DNA of 64,000 bases from Varunaivibrio sulfuroxidans (GCF_029318635.1 NZ_CP119676.1:2059001-2123000); one strand, 5' to 3'; positions 1 to 10,951 are shown, counted from the stretch's first letter. Program-made: numbers and translations. Notes: generated by a model from the sequence alone, not told the origin.

Positions 1-207
1 TTGAAGGGCGATCCACGTATGGTCGCGCGCGGAAAATCTCAAGGATTTCCCGCGCAGCAAGCACCATAGGGACAACACGACGGCGGCGATGGCGAAGCGA
101 TAGCCGACCGAAACCTCGGGAGCGACGGTTCCAAGCTGCAATTTAATGGCGAGCCAAGTCGAGCCCCAAATCAGCACCGTCGCTCCGTAGAGTAGAAAAA
201 TTTTCAT
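1..207 (-). CDS. EamA/DMT-family permease, N-terminal fragment
   Basis: The reverse strand reads from an ATG at 207 to the window edge without a stop, giving 69 residues. A GGAGG ribosome site lies eight bases upstream of the ATG. The peptide starts with a hydrophobic helix containing LIWGSTWLAIK, followed by a second helix after VGYRF. That is the classic opening of the drug/metabolite transporter (EamA) fold, an inner-membrane exporter family with ten helices. The rest of the gene lies outside the window, so substrate and full length are unknown. It is more RhaT/PecM-like than the three EamA genes at 4.3-7.4 kb, so it is not simply a fourth copy of that array. Confidence 0.8.
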   Translation of the reverse strand, partial: MKIFLLYGATVLIWGSTWLAIKLQLGTVAPEVSVGYRFAIAAVVLSLWCLLRGKSLRFSARDHTWIALQ

Positions 208-331
208 CACCGACGCCTCCCACAACGTGTTGTTTTATGTATCGCCAAATCCTCCCTACGAACAGCGATACCACAAACAACGCGCCCATCTTTTTTTGTG
301 TGGGCTTCACGTCGGAGAGATGTTGGGTCGC

Positions 332-559
332 TTACGGCCGCCAGAACGGCTTGCGCACCTCCATATAAGCGTCGGCGCGGGTTAGGCCGATATCGGCCAG
401 CATGCGATCGTCCAGGTGCAACAAAGCTTCGCGGCCCTGGTGGCGCTTAACCCAAGTATTGACGGTCTTGACGAGCGAAGTCAGGACGGCGGCGCTTTTC
501 AGCGCATCGTTGGGGAGAAAATGACCGTGGGTGTTTGCGGTAGTGGTGTGTGTACTCAT
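332..559 (-). CDS. DUF1127 small basic protein
   Basis: A 75-residue protein starting at the ATG of MSTHTTTANT. An in-frame upstream extension lacks a convincing ribosome site. The C-terminal half has the DUF1127 signature: a basic amphipathic helix, then LLHLDDRMLADIGLTRADA and a short tail. DUF1127 proteins are common in alphaproteobacteria. A few short relatives bind RNA or influence phosphate and carbon metabolism, but most have no known role. It stands alone, with a long AT-rich 5' leader up to about 850 that divides it from the divergent LysR gene. The family assignment is firm; the function is open. Confidence 0.8.
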   Translation of the reverse strand: MSTHTTTANTHGHFLPNDALKSAAVLTSLVKTVNTWVKRHQGREALLHLDDRMLADIGLTRADAYMEVRKPFWRP

Positions 560-853
560 GACGTTTACTCTCGTAGGGGGTTTTTTGTTAGGTCCAAGGT
601 AGTCCCGGCGCACCCTTCTTCACAAACGACGAATTTTCATTAAACGATTAGTTTTTCTAATGATATAGAGAAACCTAGGCGTGGATGCGCCCGCCCATGC
701 GATAGAATCATGGTTGATATGTTATAAATAGAGTTCTGAGACGGTTGGCGCGGCATATTTGCGCTTGGGCGCGACTCTCGCCGCCCCTTTGACAAGGGGG
801 AAAACCCCCCATAACGGATAAAAATTATTCATTATTAAGAGGGTATTCCGACC

Positions 854-1753
854 ATGCCGAGACTGTTGCCGCCGCTGAAACAATTGCGCACCTTCGAGGC
901 CGCCGCCCGCCATCTCAGCTTTACCCGCGCCGCCGAGGAGCTGGGGGTGACCCAGGCCGCGGTGTCCCATCAGATCAAGACCCTGGAGGACCAACTGGGG
1001 CTGCCGCTTTTTCGCCGCCTGAAAAAGACGCTGCTTTTGACCGACGCCGGGCAAACTCTATTTCCCGCCGTCAGTGCGGCCCTGGACGATCTTGCCGATG
1101 CGCTGGAGCATGTTCGCGCCCAGGACGCGGGCGGGGTGTTGAACATCACCACCCTGCCCTCGATCGCCACTAAATGGTTGGTGCCGAAGTTGGGGCGTTT
1201 TCGCCGCCGCCATCCCGATATCGACGTTCGCCTGTCCACAGATTATGAGATCGTCGATCTGGAGCGCACCGGCTACGATCTGGCGATCCGCTACGGTAAA
1301 GGAGAATGGCCGGGGTGCGTCGCCTGGCCGTTGTTGCAAGAAGAAATGTCGCCGGTGTGCAGCCCGTCTTTACTGGAGGGGGATATCCCCTTGGACAAAC
1401 CCGAGGATCTCGCCCGTCATACCCTGTTGCAGGATGCGGGCATCGACTGGCGACTGTGGTTCGAGGCGGCGGACGTGCGCTGCGATCATCCCGAACGGGG
1501 GCCGTGGTTCCTCGATTCCGGCCTCGCCGTGCAGGCGGCGGTTGAAGGCCAGGGTGTCCTCCTGGGGCGCAGCACCCTGGTCGCCGACGACCTGGCGAGC
1601 GGACGCTTGGTCAAGCCGTTCGATATCAGTCTGCCCGCCGAATACGCCTATTACGTGGTGTGTCCGCGGGCGCGCGCCGACAGGCCCAAGATCAAGGCCT
1701 TCGTCGAATGGATTCGCGGCGAGGTCGCCGGACCCGCGATCGCCGCACCGTAA
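854..1753 (+). CDS. LysR-family transcriptional regulator, GcvA-like
   Basis: A 299-residue LysR-type regulator. Residues 5-64 form the winged helix-turn-helix (FEAAARHLSFTRAAEELGVT, then the recognition helix around QAAVSHQIKTLE). From about residue 90 there is the two-lobed effector-binding domain. The N-terminal PLKQLRTFEAAARHLSFT pattern and the WPLLQEE-type segment resemble the GcvA subgroup. The start is the ATG after AAGAGGG. It points towards acetoacetyl-CoA synthetase (convergent), so regulation of that gene is not implied by layout. LysR proteins usually control a divergent neighbour, here the DUF1127 gene, but no target can be shown. Confidence in the family is high; the inducer is unknown. 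Confidence 0.92.
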   Translation: MPRLLPPLKQLRTFEAAARHLSFTRAAEELGVTQAAVSHQIKTLEDQLGLPLFRRLKKTLLLTDAGQTLFPAVSAALDDLADALEHVRAQDAGGVLNITTLPSIATKWLVPKLGRFRRRHPDIDVRLSTDYEIVDLERTGYDLAIRYGKGEWPGCVAWPLLQEEMSPVCSPSLLEGDIPLDKPEDLARHTLLQDAGIDWRLWFEAADVRCDHPERGPWFLDSGLAVQAAVEGQGVLLGRSTLVADDLASGRLVKPFDISLPAEYAYYVVCPRARADRPKIKAFVEWIRGEVAGPAIAAP

Positions 1754-1756
1754 CGT

Positions 1757-1778
1757 CCCCCCGATCGCGAACGGGGGG
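1757..1778. terminator. GC-rich hairpin between convergent LysR and aacS genes
   Basis: CCCCCCG and CGGGGGG arms flank a short loop just after the LysR stop, in the gap shared by two convergent genes. No clear T-run follows on either strand, so it may stop transcription weakly or simply stabilise 3' ends. Confidence 0.35.
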
Positions 1779-1810
1779 CGACGCCAAAGCGTCACGCGGC
1801 GCGCCATCAG

Positions 1811-1827
1811 ATTAATAGGTCCTGATC

Positions 1828-1831
<4 letters not shown>
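1811..1831 (-). repeat. Stop-codon-overlapping 21-base motif, copy 1
   Basis: On the plus strand this reads ATTAATAGGTCC then TGATCCTAG. A second copy at 20541-20561 matches at 18 of 21 positions. In both places the motif, read on the minus strand, begins at the TAG stop of the upstream gene (here aacS). It has partial dyad symmetry (TAGG...CCTA). Role unknown: a dispersed intergenic repeat or a 3'-end element. Confidence 0.6.
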
Positions 1832-3837
<2,006 letters not shown>

Positions 3838-3851
3838 GGGGGGTGCTCGCG

Positions 3852-4136
3852 CTAAAAACCTTGTTTAAAGGGGCGGATGTCGATGTTTCGCCAGACGTCC
3901 CCGGTGGCATAGGGGTCTTCGGCGATCAGGGTGTCCAGCGCGGCGCGGCTCTCGACCTCGAAAATGACCGCCGATCCGATCATCGCGCCGGCGTCGTCGA
4001 GAATCGCCCCGCCGTGCAGCAAAACGCCGTCCTCGTGCAGTTTCGCCGCCCGGCTCATGTGGGCAGGACGGGCTTGTCGGCGCCGTTCCGGGGCGTCCGG
4101 GTCGGCGCCGTCGAAGGCCATGACGATGTATCTCAT
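3852..4136 (-). CDS. YciI-like protein
   Basis: A 94-residue protein of the YciI fold (dimeric alpha-beta ferredoxin-like). It begins [10 protein letters not shown] and carries the typical R..HM..A..L...G.LL.GGA.LDDAG core and the closing ..DPYATGDVW...I.PF motif. The His in the N-terminal half and the Asp of AEDPY match the conserved putative active-site pair of the family. YciI proteins have mostly unassigned reactions; some act in chloroaromatic breakdown. An AAGAGG ribosome site precedes the ATG. It lies directly upstream of aacS on the same strand, so a shared transcript is likely, but a biochemical link is not evident. Confidence 0.85.
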   Translation of the reverse strand: MRYIVMAFDGADPDAPERRRQARPAHMSRAAKLHEDGVLLHGGAILDDAGAMIGSAVIFEVESRAALDTLIAEDPYATGDVWRNIDIRPFKQGF

Positions 4137-4354
4137 GGTTAAACCTCTTTGTCTGCAGTAGGGCGGCGCATGGGAATAGGTCCGAGTATGGGGCCGGACA
4201 CTACACGATGCAACCCGGCCATGATGATATCGGCATGGCTTTTTATGCCCCCCTTGCGTAGGGTCTTAGACTGGGAGGATTTTCGGTTTCTTCCGTTTTT
4301 TCACCGGTCCGCGCGCCTGGGCGCAACGGTGCGGATGTGGCGTTCGGACAGGGC

Positions 4355-5338
4355 ATGAAACGATTTTGGTTTGAAAATACGTACCTTCGTGAACTGCCTT
4401 CCGGCACGCGTGGAACGTTGTGGATGGTGCTGGCGTGCCTGATGTTCGGTGCGCTGGCGGTTCTCATCCGCCGTGTGGCGCAGCAGGTCCCTCCCTTCGA
4501 GATCATTTTCTTTCGTAATTTGGTGCAGGTGATTTTTTTTGCGCCCTGGCTCGCCGTGCGCGGATTTTCCGTGATGCGCACGGCGCGAATCAAAACCCAC
4601 GTCACCCGTTCGGCGATCGGGGTTATGGCGATGGTCTGCTTCTTTCCCGCCCTGGCGGTGCTGCCCGCGGCGCAGGCGATTGCGATCAGCTTCACGACGC
4701 CGCTGTTCGCCACCATCGGGGCGGCGCTGTTCCTGCGCGAACATGTCCGCGCCCGGCGCTGGACGGCGATCGTGATCGGTCTTGTCGGGGTCATGGTCAT
4801 TTTACGCCCGGAAGCGGCCGCCGTCGGGCGCGCCCAAGGATTGGTCGTGTTGTCGGCGATGTTCATGGCGGGCTCCATCTTGTTGACCAAGAGCATGACG
4901 CGGACCGACGATCCCAACGTCATCGCGGCCTATACCGGGGCGTTGATGACGGTTTTTTCGCTGCCTTTGGCGCTTGCCGTGTGGCGCACGCCCGATCTCG
5001 AACAGGGAAAATGGCTGCTGGCGCTGGGCCTGACGGCGACCCTAGGGCAGGTCGCCTTCAATCGCGCCTTCAGTCACGCCGACGCCTCGGCGATCATGGC
5101 GTTGGATTTCCTGCGCCTGCCGGTGGGGGCGATCATCGCCTTCGTTCTATTGGGTGAACGGCCCGACCGGTGGACGATCGTGGGGGCGGTGGTGATTTTT
5201 TCCAGCAGCCTTTACATCGCCCGGCGTGAAGCCCGGATGGCGCGCCGGGTTCGCCATGCCCAGGCGATGACCCTCGATCCCAGCGTTGTCGCCGAGGGGC
5301 CGATCCAAAAGGTGCGCCCGGAGGCGCATAATGATTAA
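4355..5338 (+). CDS. EamA/DMT-family permease, array copy 1
   Basis: About 327 residues with ten predicted membrane helices in two EamA repeats. An ATG at 4355 (MKRFWFENTY) is used here; a GTG at 4337 is an alternative and neither has a strong ribosome site. Conserved features shared with the next two genes are PPFEIIFFRNLVQ in helix 2, AQAIAISFTTPLFATIGAALFL in helix 4 and TRTDDPNVIAAYTGALMT at the start of the second repeat. The C-terminus ends in the basic YIARREAR motif also seen in copy 2. Members are inner-membrane exporters or exchangers of small metabolites such as amino acids, S-adenosylmethionine or acyl-carnitine-like solutes. The stop overlaps the start of copy 2 by eight bases, pointing to translational coupling. 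Confidence 0.9.
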   Translation: MKRFWFENTYLRELPSGTRGTLWMVLACLMFGALAVLIRRVAQQVPPFEIIFFRNLVQVIFFAPWLAVRGFSVMRTARIKTHVTRSAIGVMAMVCFFPALAVLPAAQAIAISFTTPLFATIGAALFLREHVRARRWTAIVIGLVGVMVILRPEAAAVGRAQGLVVLSAMFMAGSILLTKSMTRTDDPNVIAAYTGALMTVFSLPLALAVWRTPDLEQGKWLLALGLTATLGQVAFNRAFSHADASAIMALDFLRLPVGAIIAFVLLGERPDRWTIVGAVVIFSSSLYIARREARMARRVRHAQAMTLDPSVVAEGPIQKVRPEAHND

Positions 5339-6275
5339 GGCGGCGATGAAACGGATAGGAAAAAAACCGTCGGCGCCGACCCAGGGCGCGCTGTGGATGA
5401 TCGCGGCGTGTGTCTGCCTGGGGGTGTTGAACGTGGCGGTGCGCTATATTTCCCAGGAACTGCATCCGTTTCAGATCGCCTTTTTCCGCAACGCCATGCA
5501 GTTGCTGATCATGCTGCCGTGGGTGTTGTCGCGGGGGGTCGGGGTGCTGCGTACCAAGCGGTTGCGCGGGCATTTTCTGCGCTCCCTGTCGGGTCTGGCG
5601 GCGATGCTCAGCTGGTTTTCGGCGCTTGCCCTGATGCCGGTCGCCGAGGCCACCGCGATTACCTTCACCGCGCCGCTGTTCGCAACCATGGGGGCGGCGC
5701 TGTTCTTGGGGGAAAGCGTCGGGCGACGACGCTGGGGGGCGACGGCGGTCGGCTTCGTCGGCGCGATGATTATTTTGCGTCCCGGCGTCGGTAGTTTCGA
5801 TGGGGCGCATATGCTGGCGATCATGGCGGCGGTGTTCATATCGGCGTCGGGGCTGATCATCAAAAGCATGTCGCGCACCGACGCGCCCAACGTGATCGCC
5901 GCCTACATGGGCATGTTCATGACGATTTTATCGCTGCCGTTCGCCCTGTTCGTCTGGCGGACGCCATCGGCGCACGCCCTGGGCTGGGCCGCCGTGATCG
6001 GCATCTTGGCGACCAGCGCTCAACTGTGCCTGAACCGGGCGTTTCGGGTCGCCGACGCCTCCGCCGTGGTGCCGTTCGATTTCGTCCGTCTGCCCGCCGC
6101 CGCCCTGGTGGCCTATATTGCTTTCGGCGAAGCGCCCGATATGTGGACCTGGGTCGGGGCCGGTGTGATTTTTACCTCGGGGGTCTATATCGCGCGGCGC
6201 GAGGCGCGGCTGCACGCCCGAATTTTAGCGATCCCAGGGCCTGCGGTTTCGGGGATTGGCCGCGATCGCTCTTGA
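5331..6275 (+). CDS. EamA/DMT-family permease, array copy 2
   Basis: A 314-residue ten-helix EamA permease. The ATG at 5331 is preceded by GGAGG at the right distance and overlaps the end of copy 1 as ATGATTAA; a longer frame start at 5286 has no such site. It shares with copy 1 the helix-2 motif FQIAFFRNAMQ, the helix-4 motif AEATAITFTAPLFATMGAALFL, MSRTDAPNVIAAYMGMFMT and the C-terminal VYIARREARLHAR. The two proteins look like tandem duplicates that have diverged substantially. Copy 1 and copy 2 could be two single-chain carriers or a heterodimer. Substrate unknown. Confidence 0.92.
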   Translation: MIKAAMKRIGKKPSAPTQGALWMIAACVCLGVLNVAVRYISQELHPFQIAFFRNAMQLLIMLPWVLSRGVGVLRTKRLRGHFLRSLSGLAAMLSWFSALALMPVAEATAITFTAPLFATMGAALFLGESVGRRRWGATAVGFVGAMIILRPGVGSFDGAHMLAIMAAVFISASGLIIKSMSRTDAPNVIAAYMGMFMTILSLPFALFVWRTPSAHALGWAAVIGILATSAQLCLNRAFRVADASAVVPFDFVRLPAAALVAYIAFGEAPDMWTWVGAGVIFTSGVYIARREARLHARILAIPGPAVSGIGRDRS

Positions 6276-6360
6276 GGCCCGGCGACCGTCTCCCGTCCCG
6301 CCCGGGCATCTCCCCAGGAAAAATTAACCCTGTCTAGTGGCCGGAGATTTCAAGAATACA

Positions 6361-6376
6361 GTGCTGTTATCAGCAC
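6361..6376. promoter_or_regulatory. GTGCTG-TTAT-CAGCAC inverted repeat upstream of EamA copy 3
   Basis: A perfect six-base inverted repeat with a four-base spacer lies 115 bases upstream of the third EamA gene in an AT-rich stretch. It is not followed by a T-run in either direction, so an operator is more likely than a terminator. The bound protein is unknown. Confidence 0.35.
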
Positions 6377-6491
6377 CTTAAGCGCGCATTTCTAAAGAAA
6401 AAACATTTTAAGATTGAACAAGGGGGTATTCCATACCGACATTAGGGGCATTAGGGGCAACGATGACGTTTACCTCGAAAAGGAATCCCCC

Positions 6492-7433
6492 ATGCGTGTT
6501 CGCCGTCATACTTTTCTTTTTCCCAAAATGGGAATTTCATGGCGGCTTTCCGCCCACGGGCGGGCGGTGGTGTGGATGTTGGTCGGTTGTACCTGTTTGG
6601 GCGTCGTCAATGTGGCGATCCGGGGCGTGACTCAGAAAATGCCCGTTTTCGAGGTCGTCTTTTTTCGTAACTTGACCCAATTTCTGCTTTTTCTTCCGCT
6701 TTTGGGCATTCGGGGCGTGGCGATGGTGCGCACGGCGCATATCCGCGCTCATTTGGCGCGTTCGGTATCGGGGCTGGCGGTGATGCTGTTTTGGTTTTCC
6801 GCGTTGTCGATGATGCCCGTCGCCGAGGCGACGGCGTTGAGTTTTACCGCCCCTTTGTTCGCGCTGATCGGGGCGGCCGTGTTTTTGGGGGAGCGTGTCG
6901 GCGGGGCCCGTTGGATCGCCACCGCGACGGGGTTCGTCGGGGTGCTGATCATCACGCGTCCCGGGCTTCAGGTGCTTGACGTCGCCCACGGCCTGGCGCT
7001 CGCCTCGTCTGTGTTCATGGCGGCGTCGGCATTGATGGTGAAAAGAATGACGCGCACCGATTCGTCGGGCGTTATCGTTTTTTATATGGGGCTGTTTATG
7101 TCGATGCTCTCCCTACCGTTCGCCCTGGCGGTGTGGCAAACGCCCGACCTTTTGGTTTTGGGGGATGTTTTCGTGATTGGTATTTTAGGAACGGCTGGGC
7201 AATTGGCGCTCGGTCGGGCGTTCAGCGGGGCCGAGGCGTCGTCCCTTGTGGGGTTGGATTTCGTACGCCTGCCGGTGGCGGCCTTGGCCGCCTATTTAAT
7301 GTTTTCCGAAACGCCGGATATTTGGACCTGGATCGGAGGGCTGTTGATTTTTGTCGCCGCCATGGGGCCTCGCCGCCGCCGCCGCCGCCGTGAGGCGTTA
7401 CCATCCGCGGGGGTGGAGGCGAAGGCGGGCTGA
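6492..7433 (+). CDS. EamA/DMT-family permease, array copy 3
   Basis: A 313-residue ten-helix permease, third in the tandem array and separated from copy 2 by about 215 bases that include an inverted repeat, so it likely has its own promoter. The ATG at 6492 follows AAAAGGA; an upstream frame extension to 6414 runs over short direct repeats and is not supported. Family motifs are present: VFEVVFFRNLTQ, AEATALSFTAPLFALIGAAVFLGE and MTRTDSSGVIVFYMGLFMS. The end differs from copies 1 and 2: YIARREAR is replaced by a run of seven arginines encoded by a CGC repeat. The stop lies eight bases from the convergent pterin dehydratase gene. Confidence 0.9.
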   Translation: MRVRRHTFLFPKMGISWRLSAHGRAVVWMLVGCTCLGVVNVAIRGVTQKMPVFEVVFFRNLTQFLLFLPLLGIRGVAMVRTAHIRAHLARSVSGLAVMLFWFSALSMMPVAEATALSFTAPLFALIGAAVFLGERVGGARWIATATGFVGVLIITRPGLQVLDVAHGLALASSVFMAASALMVKRMTRTDSSGVIVFYMGLFMSMLSLPFALAVWQTPDLLVLGDVFVIGILGTAGQLALGRAFSGAEASSLVGLDFVRLPVAALAAYLMFSETPDIWTWIGGLLIFVAAMGPRRRRRRREALPSAGVEAKAG

Positions 7434-7440
7434 TCTCGAA

Positions 7441-7743
7441 TCAGGTTTGCGCCCGCGCGAAGGCGCGGTCGATCGCCTTGGCCAAGGCGATATCACGGGT
7501 GGTGAGGCCTTTGGCCTCGTGGGTCGTTAGCGTGATCTCGACCCGGTTGTAGGCGTTGCGCCATTCGGGGTGATGGCCCATTTTCTCGGCTTCGAGGGCG
7601 ATCCGGGTCATGAAGGCGAAAGCCTCCTTAAAATCTCGAAAACGCAGACTTCTGCATATCGCGTCGCCCTCATCGGTGGCGCGCCACGCCGTCAGATTTC
7701 CCAAGGCCGAGGCGCGGTCATGGGCGGACAATTTCTCGATCAC
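7441..7743 (-). CDS. phhB: Pterin-4a-carbinolamine dehydratase
   Basis: A 100-residue 4a-hydroxytetrahydrobiopterin dehydratase, which removes water from the carbinolamine made by pterin-dependent hydroxylases so the cofactor can be recycled. The start is a GTG ([10 protein letters not shown]) with a strong AAGGAGGG seven bases upstream; the in-frame ATGs further upstream lie beyond that ribosome site. The active-site pattern is present as EKMGHHPEW followed by [17 protein letters not shown], with the paired histidines of the family and the usual length. No phenylalanine hydroxylase gene is adjacent, and many alphaproteobacteria carry the gene alone. It is convergent with EamA copy 3. Confidence 0.93.
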   Translation of the reverse strand: MIEKLSAHDRASALGNLTAWRATDEGDAICRSLRFRDFKEAFAFMTRIALEAEKMGHHPEWRNAYNRVEITLTTHEAKGLTTRDIALAKAIDRAFARAQT

Positions 7744-7840
7744 GATACAACCCTCCTTTTCATTCTTCCGCGACCTTCCGTGACGCGGGATGGACATGCG
7801 CGCCCTTGGCCTGGGCGTCAAGGCGGAGTACCTTTAAAAC

Positions 7841-8281
7841 ATGACAACGCCGCCCGCGTCTTTCCCGCCCGAGACTCCCGCGTTCGATTCGGCACCAACG
7901 CTGGACGATCTCGAACGCCTCGCCCACGAAGCCTTCGCCGAAATTCCGGAGGCGTTGCGCCGCCATGTCGTGGACGTGGTGTTTCGCATCGATGATTTTG
8001 CGCCCGCGGACGTGTTGGGCGACCTGGGGCTGGACAATCCGTTCGATCTGATGGGCCTGTATCACGGCGTTCCCTTGGGGGAGAAATCGGTGATGGCGAG
8101 CGCCGCCGATGTTGACATCATATTCCTTTATCGTCGGGCGATTTTGGATTACTGGTGCGAAAGCGGCGAGAGCTTGCCCCATATTATCCGCCATGTTCTG
8201 ATTCATGAAATCGGGCATCATTTCGGCTTCAGCGACGCGGCGATGGCGGCTTTGGAGGGTGGCGTTCCCGAGGATGCGTGA
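7841..8281 (+). CDS. Zincin-like metallopeptidase family protein
   Basis: A 146-residue protein with a clear zinc-protease motif HEIGHHFG at residues 122-129 (metal ligands His122 and His126, catalytic Glu123). This places it in the small zincin family PF06262, common in actinobacteria and alphaproteobacteria. Upstream, FDLMGLYHGVPLGEKS is the conserved substrate-side segment of this family, and IIFLYRRAILDY precedes the catalytic helix. It has no signal peptide, so it should be cytosolic; substrates are unknown. The gene is followed 69 bases later by a large Lon-type protease on the same strand. The pairing may be accidental. Confidence 0.88.
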   Translation: MTTPPASFPPETPAFDSAPTLDDLERLAHEAFAEIPEALRRHVVDVVFRIDDFAPADVLGDLGLDNPFDLMGLYHGVPLGEKSVMASAADVDIIFLYRRAILDYWCESGESLPHIIRHVLIHEIGHHFGFSDAAMAALEGGVPEDA

Positions 8282-8350
8282 GATCATCAAGGACCACGGA
8301 GCGGGCGTGGCGATGCGAAAAAGCAGGCCGAACAAATCAGGAAAGTCTTT

Positions 8351-10903
8351 ATGAATCAGCCGATAAAACCGCTTAGCGCGAAAACTCTTTACACGTCGTG
8401 CACGTTCGCCGACGAGACCTTTAAGACCACCGCCGATCTGCCGCCGATCGACCGGATACTGGGTCAGGATCGCGCTGTTCAGGCGGTGCGCTTCGCCATT
8501 AAGATGGCGCACGACGGCTATAACCTGTTCGCCTTTGGCCCCGAGGGCACCGGCAAGTACAGTCTGATACGGGGTTTTCTTGAGGACCACGCCAAACAAC
8601 GCGCCGTCCCTTCCGACTGGTGCTATGTGCATAATTTCGACGCGCCGAATCGCCCGCACGCCCTGCCCCTGCCCGCGGGGCGCGCGTGTGCGCTACGCGA
8701 AGACATGCGCCGCCTGGTTGAGGAATTGACCCAGGCGATCCCCGATGCTTTCGAGGGTGACGACTACCGTGCGCAGCGCGGCGCGATTGACGAGGATGTT
8801 AAAAAGCGTCACGAGAAGGCCTTTTCGTCCTTACAAAAACGAGCCGAAAAACGTGGCGTTGCGATGATCCGCACGCCCACGGGGCTGGGCCTCGTTCCGC
8901 TCAAGGCGGGAGAGGTCATCGCTCCGGACGACTTTCAGAAACTCCCTAAGGCCGAGCGCGAGCGGTTGCAAAAGGCCCTTGTCGAATTGCAGGAGGAGCT
9001 GGAGGATATCGTCGCCGAAATTCCCAAATGGGAAAAAGAGAAACGCGCCCTACTCAAGAAGCTGAGCCGCACCATAACTCAGAACGCCGTCGGCCACCTG
9101 ATCGACGAACTGGAGAAGCAGTGGAGCGACTTGCCGGACGTGCGGGTCTATCTTGAGGCGGTGCGCCGCGATGTGGTCGAGCATGCCGCCGATTTCCTCG
9201 GTTCCGAACAGCCGCAGCAAGCGCCGGTTTTGCCGACCCCCGCCCCGGCGGGTGCGCAGATGGCGTTTCGCCGCTATCGGGTCAACGTGATGGTCGATCG
9301 CTCGGTGGGTATCGAAGCCTCCACGGGAGGGACGCCTGTGGTGAAGCTCAAGGTGTCCGAGACCGAGACGTGCGCCAAGGAGGGCGCGCCCGGCGCGCCG
9401 GTCGTCGATGAGGAAAATCCGAGCCAGCCTAATCTGGTTGGACGGATTGAGCACACCAGTCAATTCGGTGCGTTGATGACCGACTTTAATTTGATCAAGC
9501 CGGGCGCGTTGCATCTTGCCAACGGGGGCTATCTGATTATCGACGCGCACAAGTTGTTGACTCAACCCAATGCTTGGGACGCCCTGAAGAGTGCGTTGCG
9601 CGCCCGGCGTATCCGTATTGAGACGCCGGCCCAGTCGCTGGGATGGATCGGCGCAGTCTCGTTGGATCCCGAGCCGATCCCCCTCGACGTCAAGGTGATC
9701 TTGATCGGAGAACCCAAGCTTTATTACTTGCTTAATGAGCATGACCCCGATTTTCGCGAGCTGTTCAAGGTTGCCGCCGATTTCGCCGGAACAATGACGC
9801 GCGACCGGGATAGCGCGCTCCTTTACGCTCGCCTGATCGCCGCCCAGGTGGCGCGCGACGGCCTGCGCCATCTCGACCGCAAGGCGCTGGCCCGGGTCGT
9901 CGAGTTCGCCGCGCGCGAGGCGGGCGATGCGCAAAAACTATCGACCCACATGGGAACCATCGTCGATCTGGTGCGCGAGGCCGATTTTTGGGCGGGCGAA
10001 CGCAAATCGCGCCTGATCAAAGCAGTCCATGTTCAACAGGCCCTCGACGCCCAGGTTTATCGCGCCGACCGCCTGCGTGAATTGATCTGGGAGGAAATCG
10101 CGAACGGCGCCCTGGTGATCGAGACCGAGGGCGCGGTGATCGGCCAGATCAATGGCCTATCGGTCATCGATCTCGACGGTTTCGCGTTCGGGCGGCCGTC
10201 GCGAATTTCTTGTAACGTGCACCTGGGCAAGGGCGAGGTGGTCGATATCGAGCGCCATGTCGAGTTGGGCGGCCCGCTGCATTCCAAGGGGGTGATGATT
10301 CTGGAAGGTTTCATCATGTCGCGCTTTGGGCAGAAACAACCGCTCGCCTTGTCCGCAACCCTGACGTTCGAGCAGTCTTACGGCGGCGTCGATGGCGACA
10401 GCGCCTCGGGGGCGGAGCTATACGCTCTGCTGTCGGCGCTGTCGGGGTATCCGATTTCCCAATCGTTGGCGGTTACGGGATCGGTCGATCAGCGCGGTCG
10501 AGTGCAGGCGATTGGTGGCGTTAACGAAAAAATCGAAGGCTTTTTCGACGTCTGCGCCGCGCGCGGCCTGCGCGGCGACGAGGGAGTCTTGATCCCGTCG
10601 GCCAACGTGCGCGACCTGATGGTGCGCCACGACGTGCAGGCCGCCGTGCGCGCCGGAAAATTCCGGGTTTACGCCGTCGATACCGTCGATCAGGCGATCG
10701 CGCTTCTGACCGGTGTTCCCGCCGGCGAAATCGACGAAACCGGGGACTATCCGATCGGGTCGGTCAATCGGGCGGTGGCGCGCACTTTGGATAAAATGGC
10801 CCGCCAGGTGAAGATGTTCGCCGCCGGTCCGCAACAATCGATGGCTTCGGGCAAGGGACAACCGGCGCAGGCGAGCGAATGCAAGAAACGCCCACGGCCC
10901 TGA
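8351..10903 (+). CDS. Lon-family ATP-dependent protease with AAA_32 domain (LonB/YcbZ-like)
   Basis: An 850-residue AAA+ protease related to YcbZ/LonB-type proteins rather than classical Lon. The Walker A GPEGTGKY sits at residues 63-70 and is followed by a long helical insertion (residues about 150-290, rich in Glu/Lys/Arg) and the second half of the AAA core around NGGYLIIDAHKLL. The C-terminal Lon (S16) domain has its Ser-Lys dyad at Ser684 (DGDSASG) and Lys727 (VNEKIEG), 43 residues apart as in Lon. No LAN substrate-binding domain is present at the N-terminus. The ATG follows an AGGA site. Expected role: cytosolic processive degradation of damaged or regulatory proteins. The gene is convergent with the Old Yellow Enzyme gene. 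Confidence 0.93.
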   Translation: MNQPIKPLSAKTLYTSCTFADETFKTTADLPPIDRILGQDRAVQAVRFAIKMAHDGYNLFAFGPEGTGKYSLIRGFLEDHAKQRAVPSDWCYVHNFDAPNRPHALPLPAGRACALREDMRRLVEELTQAIPDAFEGDDYRAQRGAIDEDVKKRHEKAFSSLQKRAEKRGVAMIRTPTGLGLVPLKAGEVIAPDDFQKLPKAERERLQKALVELQEELEDIVAEIPKWEKEKRALLKKLSRTITQNAVGHLIDELEKQWSDLPDVRVYLEAVRRDVVEHAADFLGSEQPQQAPVLPTPAPAGAQMAFRRYRVNVMVDRSVGIEASTGGTPVVKLKVSETETCAKEGAPGAPVVDEENPSQPNLVGRIEHTSQFGALMTDFNLIKPGALHLANGGYLIIDAHKLLTQPNAWDALKSALRARRIRIETPAQSLGWIGAVSLDPEPIPLDVKVILIGEPKLYYLLNEHDPDFRELFKVAADFAGTMTRDRDSALLYARLIAAQVARDGLRHLDRKALARVVEFAAREAGDAQKLSTHMGTIVDLVREADFWAGERKSRLIKAVHVQQALDAQVYRADRLRELIWEEIANGALVIETEGAVIGQINGLSVIDLDGFAFGRPSRISCNVHLGKGEVVDIERHVELGGPLHSKGVMILEGFIMSRFGQKQPLALSATLTFEQSYGGVDGDSASGAELYALLSALSGYPISQSLAVTGSVDQRGRVQAIGGVNEKIEGFFDVCAARGLRGDEGVLIPSANVRDLMVRHDVQAAVRAGKFRVYAVDTVDQAIALLTGVPAGEIDETGDYPIGSVNRAVARTLDKMARQVKMFAAGPQQSMASGKGQPAQASECKKRPRP

Positions 10904-10951
10904 TGTTCTTGTGTCCCATCGCGAGCCTTGCGGCAGGGGTTCCCCGACCGG

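Noticed and set aside
9050..9934. Minus-strand frame inside the Lon-type protease gene
   Set aside because: No family-like sequence; the sense protein has an intact Ser-Lys dyad and AAA motifs on the other strand.
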